Shown here piece by piece: positions 19,495 through 29,116 of a stretch of 50,701 bases of DNA (positions within the stretch are counted from its first letter, which is position 1; every line of letters starts with the position of its first letter). Position numbers and translations under genes: made by a program. This DNA comes from Lacrimispora sp. (GTDB taxonomy: Bacteria; Bacillota; Clostridia; Lachnospirales; Lachnospiraceae). The notes beneath the pieces are model-generated. The model was not told the origin of the DNA. It searched no databases and saw nothing but the letters and a program-made list of their open reading frames with translations. The stretch spans positions 1 to 50,701 of the forward strand of contig JAQSYE010000022.1 in the NCBI GenBank assembly GCA_029256305.1, given 5' to 3'.

Positions 19495-19794
19495 TTATTT
19501 CAAAATCTTTCGTTCAAAGATCAAAGCAACCTTTCGTAAGCCGTGAATGGCAACATTCCGGTAATGCAGTATTTGCAGCTGCTTTCTTACAATTGTCTTT
19601 GATCCCCTTTTATTAAATTCTGTCATAATTTTCTCAAATTCATCCGGTGGCGGAGCAGGCACAGGCGGTGTTAATTCCGGGTGTTTCTGCATATAATCAA
19701 GCAAACGGACTTCCAGTTTCTCTCTTGAATTATGATTCGTATTAAACAAATGAAAGATGGAACACTTATATATGGAATCTTTCTTCTGCTCCAC
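19495..19794 (-). CDS. Hypothetical protein, 99 aa
   Basis: ORF with Pro-rich linker PELTPPVPAPPPDEFEKIM; no recognised domain. Confidence 0.55.
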   Translation of the reverse strand: MEQKKDSIYKCSIFHLFNTNHNSREKLEVRLLDYMQKHPELTPPVPAPPPDEFEKIMTEFNKRGSKTIVRKQLQILHYRNVAIHGLRKVALIFERKILK

Positions 19795-19906
19795 GTCTAT
19801 ACCTCTTTATGATTGGTTATCCTTTGGTTCCCATACGCTTTGGGGTTGACTTTTTACCACTAACGTTTACTATAATAGTATATCGAATTTGGGAGGCTGC
19901 TTTTCT

Positions 19907-20977
19907 ATGAAAAAAATAATATTAACTGGCGGCGGTACTGCTGGTCATGTTACCCCGAACCTTGCTTTAATTCCTTCACTGAAAGAAAAAAATTATGAGA
20001 TTCGTTATATCGGTTCCTATCAGGGAATTGAACGAAAGCTGATTGAGAATGCTCAGATCCCATATAGCGGAATCTCAACAGGTAAATTCCGAAGATATTT
20101 TGACATTAAGAACTTTACAGATCCCTTCCGTGTGATAAGGGGGTTTGGAGAGGCATTAAAACTGATAAAAAGCTACAGACCTGATATGGTATTCTCCAAA
20201 GGTGGGTTTGTTGCCGTTCCTGTAGTGCTGGCTGCAAAACATTTAAAAATCCCGGTAATCATACACGAATCTGATATGACCCCCGGCCTTGCCAACCGGA
20301 TCTGTATTCCTGCTGCAACCCGTGTTTGCTGTAATTTCCCTGAAACCCTAAACTATCTCCCGAAAAATAAGTCAGTACTAACTGGTTCCCCTATTCGGAA
20401 AGAACTTTTAGAAGGCGACCGGCTGACCGGCTTGAATTATGCCAGGCTCAGCGAGAATAAGCCCGTTATCCTGATCATCGGAGGCAGCCTTGGTTCTGTG
20501 ACCGTTAATAACGCTATAAGGGGCATCCTTCCAAAACTTTTAAATAATTATCAGGTAATACATATCTGCGGAAAAGGCAATCTGGATGAGAGCCTTGCAG
20601 GTTCTCGTGGATATGTACAGTACGAATATGTAGATGCCCCTTTAAAACATCTTTTTGCCGCTGCCGACTTAATGATTTCCAGAGCTGGTGCCAACTCTAT
20701 CTGCGAGATACTGGCGCTGAGAAAACTTAATGTTCTGATCCCGCTTTCAGCCGCAGCCAGCAGAGGTGATCAGATTTTAAATGCCAGATCCTTTTCAAAA
20801 CAGGGATTTAGTTATCTTCTGGAAGAAGAGAACCTAAATGGAGACACCTTACTCCAGGCCATTACAAATACCTTTGCAAACCGTCAGACCTATCTTTCAA
20901 AAATGGAAAGCAGCGAACTCCATAATGCTGTGGATACAATTATCGAAATGATCGAGAACCTGGTTTCCAAAAATTAA
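19907..20977 (+). CDS. murG: UDP-N-acetylglucosamine--N-acetylmuramyl-(pentapeptide) pyrophosphoryl-undecaprenol GlcNAc transferase
   Basis: MKKIILTGGGTAGHVTPNLAL, FSKGGFVAVPVVLAA, IHESDMTPGLANR, SRAGANSICE. Confidence 0.93.
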   Translation: MKKIILTGGGTAGHVTPNLALIPSLKEKNYEIRYIGSYQGIERKLIENAQIPYSGISTGKFRRYFDIKNFTDPFRVIRGFGEALKLIKSYRPDMVFSKGGFVAVPVVLAAKHLKIPVIIHESDMTPGLANRICIPAATRVCCNFPETLNYLPKNKSVLTGSPIRKELLEGDRLTGLNYARLSENKPVILIIGGSLGSVTVNNAIRGILPKLLNNYQVIHICGKGNLDESLAGSRGYVQYEYVDAPLKHLFAAADLMISRAGANSICEILALRKLNVLIPLSAAASRGDQILNARSFSKQGFSYLLEEENLNGDTLLQAITNTFANRQTYLSKMESSELHNAVDTIIEMIENLVSKN

Positions 20978-21519
20978 TCCAAGTTGTAATCGGGACCAAG
21001 TATATTCTTTAAACAGACTCTTGTCCGATAGATCCGGGAACGGCAAACCGTTCCCGGAATCTCCAATCTTTCACAGATTTCCGAAATCGTCAGCTGTTCC
21101 AGAAAATATAGCACAGCCATCTCCTTCCACTCATCTCTCATATTAAAAATCTCACTAGTGATATTTAAAACAGACTCTTCCCCCAGAACAACATCAAGAG
21201 GATCGGTTACCACATACCTGGAAAGCGATGACATCTCATTGGATGCATCCTCCTCATCAAGGCTTACTTTCTCATAATGACCATTTTTGCGAAGACAGTC
21301 TATACATTTGCGTTTTAATATCTTGATCAGCATACTTTTTTTTCGGGTATCTGACCAGGTTAATGAATAATTTTCAAAATAAGAAATAAATGTCTCCTGT
21401 ACCACATCATCAAGTTCCAGATCTGGTACATTCAGTGTTTTAGCTATTCGGCGCAGCAGTCCCTGATATTTACCATATATGGACTGCAGCAGCAGATTTT
21501 CTTCTTCATGTATGCTCAT
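20974..21519 (-). CDS. Sigma-70 family RNA polymerase sigma factor
   Basis: Region 2-like LELDDVVQETFISYFENYS; region 4-like LTISEICERLEIPGTVCRSRIYRTR. Confidence 0.88.
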   Translation of the reverse strand: MSIHEEENLLLQSIYGKYQGLLRRIAKTLNVPDLELDDVVQETFISYFENYSLTWSDTRKKSMLIKILKRKCIDCLRKNGHYEKVSLDEEDASNEMSSLSRYVVTDPLDVVLGEESVLNITSEIFNMRDEWKEMAVLYFLEQLTISEICERLEIPGTVCRSRIYRTRVCLKNILGPDYNLD

Positions 21520-21536
21520 ATCATATGCCCCTCTGA

Positions 21537-21953
21537 TTACAGGGCGCTCCTGATGGCGGCTCCTGTCTGTGCTAGTTCTTCCGGGCTTACTTCACCCGGC
21601 ATCCATGAAACCATAGCAGGACCTTCCTCGTAACGGGGAATCAAATGCACGTGAAAATGAAAAACCGTCTGGCCTGCCTCTTTTCCATTATTCTGCACTA
21701 CATTGAACCCGGAGCATCCCAGCGCCTTTTTCATGGCGACTCCTATTTTTGCTGCCAATGGAAGGACCTTCGCTGCCGTTTCTTCATCCAGATCACAGAT
21801 ATCTCTGTAATGCTGCTTGGGAAGAATCAGGGCATGCCCTTTGGAAGCTGGTCCTAAATCCATAATTACTCGAAACATATCATCCTCATAAATTGACTCT
21901 GAAGGAATTCCCCCATTGGCAATTTTACAGAAAATGCAGTCACCTTCTCTCAT
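21537..21953 (-). CDS. HIT family protein
   Basis: CIFCKIANGGIPSE and histidine triad HFHVHLIPRY. Confidence 0.95.
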   Translation of the reverse strand: MREGDCIFCKIANGGIPSESIYEDDMFRVIMDLGPASKGHALILPKQHYRDICDLDEETAAKVLPLAAKIGVAMKKALGCSGFNVVQNNGKEAGQTVFHFHVHLIPRYEEGPAMVSWMPGEVSPEELAQTGAAIRSAL

Positions 21954-21988
21954 ACACTCACCTCCTTCCAGCATTGTTATTCTATAGT

Positions 21989-22597
21989 TTACCGGCTGCC
22001 CCGGCTTCTAGGTCTGCGATATAAAATAACTCCCATTATAATGCCTACAATAAGGCCTGCAACATGGGCAGCGTTATCAACACCTGTGCTGGTAAAACCA
22101 AAATACAGAGAGCATAAAACTACCACCAGCAACTGGCGTGTACTTAGGTCCTCCAATTGACCACGGTTAACTGCCACGGCATATAAAAGGCCGCCGATTA
22201 CTCCGAAAATTGCACCGGAAGCGCCAGCGGAAACCACACTTCGATACCCGGACAAATTCACAAACATGGAAATGACATTGGCACCTACACCGCAGATTAA
22301 ATAAAAAATCAGGTATTTAATATGGCCAAGTGCACGCTCCAGATTATCTCCCAGAATAAATAAAATTAGCATATTGTTCATAATATGATTAATTCCAAAA
22401 TGCATGAACGCGGAAGTAATTAATCTGTAATACTCCCCTCTTTCAATAACCAACGGCGCGTACATGGCCCCATGGGAAACCATAAACTGGGTATCCTCGG
22501 TAGATCCATTCATCTCCAGGTATAGAAAATAAATGATATTCACTGCAATGAGGCTAATATTCACATAGGCCCTCTTGCGCCTGCTAAATTCATCCAT
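21989..22597 (-). CDS. Rhomboid family intramembrane serine protease
   Basis: GINHIMNNM, GASGAIFG catalytic Ser, DNAAHVAGLIVG catalytic His. Confidence 0.94.
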   Translation of the reverse strand: MDEFSRRKRAYVNISLIAVNIIYFLYLEMNGSTEDTQFMVSHGAMYAPLVIERGEYYRLITSAFMHFGINHIMNNMLILFILGDNLERALGHIKYLIFYLICGVGANVISMFVNLSGYRSVVSAGASGAIFGVIGGLLYAVAVNRGQLEDLSTRQLLVVVLCSLYFGFTSTGVDNAAHVAGLIVGIIMGVILYRRPRSRGSR

Positions 22598-22649
22598 TGA
22601 AGCGCTCCTTCTGATCTATAATATGCTTATTTTATCATAAACTGACAGA

Positions 22650-23978
22650 TTATGTAAATATAAACGCAAAATTTGCTATAAAAATTTCATCTCCAATATT
22701 TAATAAAACTGTTTCGTTCGTTTCCAGAAGCCTTCCATTGACATATGTGCCATTTGTGGAGTTTAAATCGCTGATCGAATAATCATTTCCTTCCTTTTCT
22801 ATTTTTACATGTATCCGGCTGATTGCCTCGCCATCAAGAACATAATCCACCAATCCCTCCTGTTTTCCAATGAGATAGGGGGTATATGTAATCGTTATAT
22901 CCTCAATACCGGGACTGGAAGATTTAAAAATTCGTACTTGCGTATCTCTTTGGCTATTGGTAAGAAGTACCGTCTGCATCGGTTCTTCCCCTCCCCCTGC
23001 TTTTAACTGAACCTGAGATTCCTCCTCACTTTCATAAAAAGCCGTTTGCCAATCCTCCTGCTCGCTGTCATAGACGTGGTCTTTCTTCGCACTGACTTCT
23101 CCCAGGTTCTTGCAATTATTTTTGCTTCCTAATTTGATTAAACCATACAAGGCCGACAATATTCCTGTCGCCACCACTATGTACCAGTATTTTAATATAC
23201 CCTTATAACCAGATATGCTCCATACCACAACTGAAGCACCAGCCATAACTACAGGCGAAATCATAAGTGGTTTCCATATAACAAAACCGGAATCTTTCGT
23301 TTGCACAGGACTTGAAATTTCCTGTATAAACTGGACCTCCTCTTTCTGTCCATCTGTAAATCCGGATTGATACTCACCATCTGTCATAATATCCCGACTG
23401 TCTTTTTCTTCCCGTTCCTGTTGTGCCTCCAGCTTATCATTATGACTGCAAACCAGTTCCGCCAGAGCATCCATACCGTAATTATCCTTCAGGCTCTCCT
23501 GGTATAATGCATAAGCCATTACCACACATTCTTTATCCTGATGATTAATCTTTCCCAAAAGATAACGCAGTAATTCGCTCATCTCCTCTGAAAATTCCCT
23601 GTCTCTTCCCGGTATCAGGCAGAGAGACACCAAAAACTGTTCCGGTTCTATATAGATGTATTCTGGCTTCAGAAATATCTGATCCTCTTTAATCAGATAG
23701 GCTGGTAGGCGATTAAGTATCTGGGTAATCCCTATAATCAAATTTTTAAGTTCTTGTCTATTCAAGCTGTGCAGCTCTAAAATGCGGGTTAAGGGCTGTT
23801 TTGAGGTAATTTCATAATAAAAATACTTATGATTGTCAATCTGCTTTAAATGAAATTTCAATAAACCATTTATCTGGTTTTCTTTGAGCATATGAATTTC
23901 ATATCCTTCCGTCTGAGATTCATCCTGCTCTATAATCAAATAATTATGCTTCATCTCCCGCCTATATGTAACATTCAT
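22650..23978 (-). CDS. DUF6382-type N-terminal region plus FHA domain protein
   Basis: C-terminal FHA: YLIGKQEGLVDYVLDGEAISRIHVKIE...DLNSTNGTYVNGRLL; central TMs; Tad-locus linked. Confidence 0.82.
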   Translation of the reverse strand: MNVTYRREMKHNYLIIEQDESQTEGYEIHMLKENQINGLLKFHLKQIDNHKYFYYEITSKQPLTRILELHSLNRQELKNLIIGITQILNRLPAYLIKEDQIFLKPEYIYIEPEQFLVSLCLIPGRDREFSEEMSELLRYLLGKINHQDKECVVMAYALYQESLKDNYGMDALAELVCSHNDKLEAQQEREEKDSRDIMTDGEYQSGFTDGQKEEVQFIQEISSPVQTKDSGFVIWKPLMISPVVMAGASVVVWSISGYKGILKYWYIVVATGILSALYGLIKLGSKNNCKNLGEVSAKKDHVYDSEQEDWQTAFYESEEESQVQLKAGGGEEPMQTVLLTNSQRDTQVRIFKSSSPGIEDITITYTPYLIGKQEGLVDYVLDGEAISRIHVKIEKEGNDYSISDLNSTNGTYVNGRLLETNETVLLNIGDEIFIANFAFIFT

Positions 23979-23979
23979 C

Positions 23980-24390
23980 TTATTCCTCCTGACTAATCAG
24001 TGTCAGCTTTCTTAGAAAATTTTCAGGATCAAATACTGATTGCTCCAACTCAAGCCTCCATCTGCCACCCATTCCTGTTCCCTTAATCCGCCTTCCTGTA
24101 AGCAAGTTCCCGGACATATTCAATTCAAATTGATATTCCTTCCAGGAAAAAGGGGATCCGGCCCTGTGAATTGCCCAGTCCGCGGCATCACCGGGAGATT
24201 CCGTCTCATTATGCCTCAGTCTTTGTACTGATTCAGCAAGCGCCATAGCCCCTGTCACCTCGTCTCTTAAGCGATAAGCGGACTGAATGGATATCATAAG
24301 AGCGAATAATATGACCGCCATAACAAAAGCGGCCTCTACCGTATAGCTTCCATTTAAGCGCCTCTTCATCGCATCACCATAACTAGCCAC
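23980..24390 (-). CDS. TadE-like pseudopilin
   Basis: N-terminal GSYTVEAAFVMAVILFALM pseudopilin-like segment. Confidence 0.7.
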   Translation of the reverse strand: MASYGDAMKRRLNGSYTVEAAFVMAVILFALMISIQSAYRLRDEVTGAMALAESVQRLRHNETESPGDAADWAIHRAGSPFSWKEYQFELNMSGNLLTGRRIKGTGMGGRWRLELEQSVFDPENFLRKLTLISQEE

Positions 24391-24800
24391 ACCGGAACCA
24401 GAAACGGAATAAATGGAATTCTCTCTTTTCCAACATTAATTCCTTTTACACGATTTAACAGAAAAAACAGACCGCAAAAAATGCCGCTTAAACTTAAGCC
24501 GTATAGGAGTAATATAAGGTTAGACAGTGCGGGTAAAAACAGACCGCTTATTATAAAGAAACAGCCGTCCCCAGTGCCCACCGATTCCTTAGTCAATCCA
24601 CTGATTACCAATAAAGCAATACCAACCAGACAGCCGGTAAACCGATTGGCAAAGTTCTCTCTCTGTAAAAAGCACAAAATAATTCCTACCGCACCCGCGC
24701 TTAGAAGAAGCCAGATACTGACACTTTTTCTTCTCCCATCCTCCCAGGCTGCTACCAGAAGAAACATTCCAAAAATAATACAATTTATTTGTTTAACCAT
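24366..24800 (-). CDS. A24 family prepilin peptidase (TadV/CpaA-like), copy 2
   Basis: WEDGRRKSVS and VGTGDG aspartyl peptidase motifs; polytopic. Confidence 0.78.
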   Translation of the reverse strand: MVKQINCIIFGMFLLVAAWEDGRRKSVSIWLLLSAGAVGIILCFLQRENFANRFTGCLVGIALLVISGLTKESVGTGDGCFFIISGLFLPALSNLILLLYGLSLSGIFCGLFFLLNRVKGINVGKERIPFIPFLVPVWLVMVMR

Positions 24801-24810
24801 TTCTGCCTCC

Positions 24811-25740
24811 TTACTGAGAGCAATAGGAACACGCTCCTAAATGTATGACTTCCGATAATGGTACAAGCCTCACGTATGCTGTGATTGCCGAACACTCTTT
24901 ACTGCTGTGATATTTTTCTCCTGACGGCATGATATAGAGCACACTATCTTCTTCCGCCTGATTGACGCATCTGCTGCAGGATTTATATATTCCTCCACTT
25001 GTATTGCGAATACTCTCAAGCTCCGTTTTATTAACCGCTTTTATATGATTGTATAGATAGTGACAGGTTCTCTTTTTATGATATCTGGTACCGCCTCTTC
25101 CAACATAAACCATTTCTTCAGTATCATCGGACGCATCATTATTAAGCAGTGTATTTCCAATCCAGGCTCTTTTATAACATCGGGCAGTCATTGGAATACT
25201 TTTGAGCCCTAAGACAGAAAATGGAAGACGTATCCGATAATCCATAATCAGATCGATGGTTTCTTTATCTTTTAAGATAGAGGATCTGGAAAACGAGACG
25301 GAATCGAGACCCTGATACATTTCATATCTTCCTATTTTCATTCTTGTATAAAGAAGAATACCCTGTTCCGTTATTCCATTTATAAAACCGTCAGGCAGTT
25401 CATTTAATCCTGCAGTATTAAGATTTTCCCCCGTCTTAAACTCTTCTAAAAGTGATACATACTGACTTAGTTCTTCTCCTGTATTCTCAAGCGCAGTCTG
25501 CACCTTTCTCCCGTCATCTAAAAGTTTCATGGGCATCATCAGGATAATTACAGCAAACAGAAAAATCGGAAGTGACATTGCTGCTTCTATTGTCAGACTT
25601 CCTGGTATTACATAAAAGGAGGCGGATGATAATGCCCTTTTTGCAGAGATATTTCTTTTTTTCAATGGGGACTGTACCTGGAGAGTAACCTTTGCTTTAC
25701 GGATGATATTTATTAACTCTCTGAAAAAGGGCATGATCAT
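24811..25740 (-). CDS. TadE/TadG-like protein with two C-terminal YHxxxxC...CxxC modules
   Basis: GSLTIEAAMSLPIFLFAV pseudopilin segment; VYVGRGGTRYHKKRTCHYL...CSRC and LYIMPSGEKYHSSKECSAI...CSYC. Confidence 0.75.
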   Translation of the reverse strand: MIMPFFRELINIIRKAKVTLQVQSPLKKRNISAKRALSSASFYVIPGSLTIEAAMSLPIFLFAVIILMMPMKLLDDGRKVQTALENTGEELSQYVSLLEEFKTGENLNTAGLNELPDGFINGITEQGILLYTRMKIGRYEMYQGLDSVSFSRSSILKDKETIDLIMDYRIRLPFSVLGLKSIPMTARCYKRAWIGNTLLNNDASDDTEEMVYVGRGGTRYHKKRTCHYLYNHIKAVNKTELESIRNTSGGIYKSCSRCVNQAEEDSVLYIMPSGEKYHSSKECSAITAYVRLVPLSEVIHLGACSYCSQ

Positions 25741-25753
25741 TCGCCTCCTTATC

Positions 25754-27640
25754 TTAATATGCTTTTTCTGTCCGTACCTCTATGGGGAAAACAGGCTCAA
25801 GTCCTCCAAAAAAAAAGTGGCGTGCAACTCCTTTTCCCTTAATTTCTGCCCTGTAGACACAATGAGACATGCGGAATGCTTCATCTGTCGCCCTAAGATT
25901 CATCTGAATGATATCCATAAGCCTGTAATACTGCCGGCTGCTATGGGATAGAAAAAGAATCAGCTTTAAATAACCGGTATAATTAACACCGTTATTGTCA
26001 CTCCCCTCACCTTCAAACGTCCCTCTGCTACCTGAATCCAACAATCCCTGAAGTGAAAGCCTCCAATTTTCCTTTGACTTGATAAACGCAACCTTTTCCC
26101 CCTGTAATAATCGTCTTACGTCAACAATGGCCTCTCCCATTGCCCAGATGGTCATGACAAAAAAGGCCACCAGCCCCGTAAGGGGCGCAACTCCTGTAAC
26201 TCCGGTAATTACACCTGCCAGAGCGTTTGCTTCTTCTCTTTTTTCCTGATCCGTCAGAATATGTACCAGATTCAGTCCCTCCCTTATGGCTAGAACATCT
26301 GTTATAGCCTGCGTAAAATTCTTCTCATCGGTATTCATACCTCCTATTAAGTATTCCAACTCATACTTAACCTCCTTATTATCTTCTGATAAGAAACTGG
26401 TAAGAAAACGGCCGCAGTATTCCTCAAATAAAATCCGGTCTATCAGACCATCTATTTCCTCCTGTTCCCCCGTATAAAGCAGGGTTGGAAATGAATTATT
26501 ATTTAGGACCCCTTTTGAGACTTCTTTCCCCTCTGGAAGAACAAGGCCCATAAGCCCTTTTCGTGCAAGACTCTGCACTTTCTCTAAAATTTTTTGTTTT
26601 TCTGGATCTTTCACACCATTGGTATAGGAAAGCGAGGAAATATGAATTTCACACCAGATATTCTTGACAGAACCCCATAGCTCAGATAAATCCGGTCCAT
26701 CATCATCATCTGAGCTGCTCTCCCACTCATCTATGATTTGCTCTACTTCTATAGCCCGTTCTTTTGAACGTTCAATCCTGCCCTCAATATTAATAGCGGC
26801 CCCAGCAAGTGCTTCAACTTCTTTTCTCCGCTCTCCATCCTGCCTTACATAGGAGTCATACCAATCGGTATCACCGCTTACTGTGATCTGTATTGGATCA
26901 CTGAACTGGTTCATTGCTTCTGCTCTTTTGCTTTTTGTGTTTTGTAATTGAGCATTTAACTCATCTGCAATGGTTCCATAAGAATTTACAAGGGTTGGAA
27001 TCCGATTGATTTCTTTCTTTAATTCATTTGCGTTTTCTACGAATCCATGCCCATCGTAATTGCTTAAACGTGAATTTGCCTCAAGCCATATGCGTTTCTG
27101 TTTCTCTAAGGAATTATTAATCTCTTCAATTACATGTTCCAGACGTACCGCTTCCTTTGTATGTTCCCCATAGGACTTAGAAAGATCTTCTACGGCTGCT
27201 GCTTCCTTAAGGTTAGCGAGCATTGTAACTGCCCCTGTCTCATCCGGAATGTGATTAAAAATACCATACTTCATATAATCTAGAATTTCCTGCTTCATGT
27301 TTGTGCCTCTGTCATCGGTTATCAGGGCACGCTGCTGTAGATTGGCTTCCTCTATATTCACAGAATACCAGCCGAAATGTTCCATATAGGGTTTTATGTA
27401 TTCCTGCCATTCCTGTTCCAGTCCATTTCCGCTTTTATCCTCCAAAAGAAAAATCCGGTACTTATCCCACGCTTCTCTGTGATATTTGCTGAATACAGAA
27501 TCCATTGCCGAATCCGCTGCGATCTTTAAATACCATCTGGTTCCTGCAGTCCGTGCGGACTCTAAAAGTCCGCACATCAAACTGACAATACATAAAAGAG
27601 TTAAGCTAAGATAGACCGTTATATGGCCATTGTTGTGCAT
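25754..27640 (-). CDS. DUF5702-type TadG-like protein
   Basis: GHITVYLSLTLLCIVSLMCGLLESART N-terminus; coiled-coil; C-terminal TM; locus context. Confidence 0.78.
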   Translation of the reverse strand: MHNNGHITVYLSLTLLCIVSLMCGLLESARTAGTRWYLKIAADSAMDSVFSKYHREAWDKYRIFLLEDKSGNGLEQEWQEYIKPYMEHFGWYSVNIEEANLQQRALITDDRGTNMKQEILDYMKYGIFNHIPDETGAVTMLANLKEAAAVEDLSKSYGEHTKEAVRLEHVIEEINNSLEKQKRIWLEANSRLSNYDGHGFVENANELKKEINRIPTLVNSYGTIADELNAQLQNTKSKRAEAMNQFSDPIQITVSGDTDWYDSYVRQDGERRKEVEALAGAAINIEGRIERSKERAIEVEQIIDEWESSSDDDDGPDLSELWGSVKNIWCEIHISSLSYTNGVKDPEKQKILEKVQSLARKGLMGLVLPEGKEVSKGVLNNNSFPTLLYTGEQEEIDGLIDRILFEEYCGRFLTSFLSEDNKEVKYELEYLIGGMNTDEKNFTQAITDVLAIREGLNLVHILTDQEKREEANALAGVITGVTGVAPLTGLVAFFVMTIWAMGEAIVDVRRLLQGEKVAFIKSKENWRLSLQGLLDSGSRGTFEGEGSDNNGVNYTGYLKLILFLSHSSRQYYRLMDIIQMNLRATDEAFRMSHCVYRAEIKGKGVARHFFFGGLEPVFPIEVRTEKAY

Positions 27641-27825
27641 TAATACACCTCTTTCGACTGCTTGTTAATCTCTTCAAAAATGCTATCCAGCAATTTTTTT
27701 ATATTGGATTTAAAAATAATCACAAGTCCAATTAAAACAACCAGAATCAATACAATTTCAATAACGCCTACTCCATCCTCTTCTCTCATAAAATCTTTAA
27801 TCTGTTCTTTGATCAGTACGGTCAT
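27640..27825 (-). CDS. Flp1-like type IVb pilin
   Basis: 61 aa; EEDGVGVIEIVLILVVLIGLVIIFK prepilin-type segment. Confidence 0.85.
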   Translation of the reverse strand: MTVLIKEQIKDFMREEDGVGVIEIVLILVVLIGLVIIFKSNIKKLLDSIFEEINKQSKEVY

Positions 27826-27840
27826 GGTATCACCTCCTCT

Positions 27841-29103
27841 CTAGTAAAATGCAAGAAATGCGGGTACTACAATCATAGTCATGACAACAAGAAGTATCAA
27901 AAGGAGTGGCAGCAAAAGTTTGGTGCCCGCTTCTTCTCCCAACTTCCTGGCTGCGTTCTTTCTCTGCTCAAACGCAGATGCCATCTCAATATCAAGTGCA
28001 TTTCTTAGCTGCTTTCCTCCGTTTTTCTGATTTTGATCCAGCAAAGCTGCAAGCTTTATGTATGGCTGAAGGCCGCACCGTCTTCCAAATTCACTATAAG
28101 CACGGCTTTCCGACATACCACTTTTTAACTGTGATGCCGTCTTTACCATCTCTTCATAAGCAGGGCGAATGGTCCGCCTTCCATTATTGAGAGACTCCCC
28201 GTACCCCGATGCAATCCGCTCCCACGCTCCCCTTACGGTATAGCCTGCTCCAATATAGACCACAAGCTTTGAAACTACCTCTGAATAATCCATTAGAAGC
28301 TGTTGCTCTCTCAACCTGGTTTTTTTCTGTTTTTCAACCTGGGTCCTGATCTGTAAAAGAATAGCCAGTACAAAACCAAGCACAGGCAAGACTCCATAAC
28401 TTCCTTCTTTTGGTTTAAAATACTTCAGCTTTTTTTCCTCATACAAATCAGGTAAAACCAGCGAATCGTTTGTCTGTTGCTTTGTATCAATTGTATCTGC
28501 CCATTTTCTAAATGCCGCTTTCTGTTTCTCTTCCATTGTTAGAACAGGCGGATATACCTTACCTTTGAATTGGTAGCTGCGCTTATGGATTCCATCCGAT
28601 ACTTCTGCAATAATCAGAATTTCCTTACCTCCATCAGAAATCCCCTCATTATAAACCGTTCCAAAAGAATCAATCAATTCAGGATTACTGGTCTCCCAGC
28701 GTACTGATAAACCAAGGGATTCCAGTCTGGTTTTTAAATTCAAGTTATGTCTTATGGAATCAAGTGAATCATTCTCTGAAAGCATCTGCGTTTGCAGTTC
28801 CGTTTCCATTCTGTCAAACAGATCAACTGCTTCTTTTTCTGTATATTGTCGCTCTCTCACAGGAATCTCAATCAATAATTTCTTATCTTCCTGCTCTTTA
28901 TCCAGTCCTTTTACTAAAACCTCATAAATACTCTCTCCCCGCCCAGGTCCGGCTCTTTTAAGCCCCTCGCCGTAAAATACGTTCTGCCTGTTACCCGCAG
29001 AGACAATCTCCATCACTGCATACAAAAAAAATCCGCCTGCCATGCATACAGCCTGAACCTTTGTTACAGGCAGTCTCCATTTTATATTCAAATGTTTTTT
29101 CAT
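27841..29103 (-). CDS. Type II/IV secretion F-like protein (TadC-like)
   Basis: C-terminal T2SSF-like region LRNALDIEMASAFEQRKNAARKLGEEAGTKLLLPLLLILLVVMTMIVVPAFLAFY; start at SD-preceded ATG 29103. Confidence 0.8.
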   Translation of the reverse strand: MKKHLNIKWRLPVTKVQAVCMAGGFFLYAVMEIVSAGNRQNVFYGEGLKRAGPGRGESIYEVLVKGLDKEQEDKKLLIEIPVRERQYTEKEAVDLFDRMETELQTQMLSENDSLDSIRHNLNLKTRLESLGLSVRWETSNPELIDSFGTVYNEGISDGGKEILIIAEVSDGIHKRSYQFKGKVYPPVLTMEEKQKAAFRKWADTIDTKQQTNDSLVLPDLYEEKKLKYFKPKEGSYGVLPVLGFVLAILLQIRTQVEKQKKTRLREQQLLMDYSEVVSKLVVYIGAGYTVRGAWERIASGYGESLNNGRRTIRPAYEEMVKTASQLKSGMSESRAYSEFGRRCGLQPYIKLAALLDQNQKNGGKQLRNALDIEMASAFEQRKNAARKLGEEAGTKLLLPLLLILLVVMTMIVVPAFLAFY

Positions 29104-29116
29104 CCCACCCCCCTGA

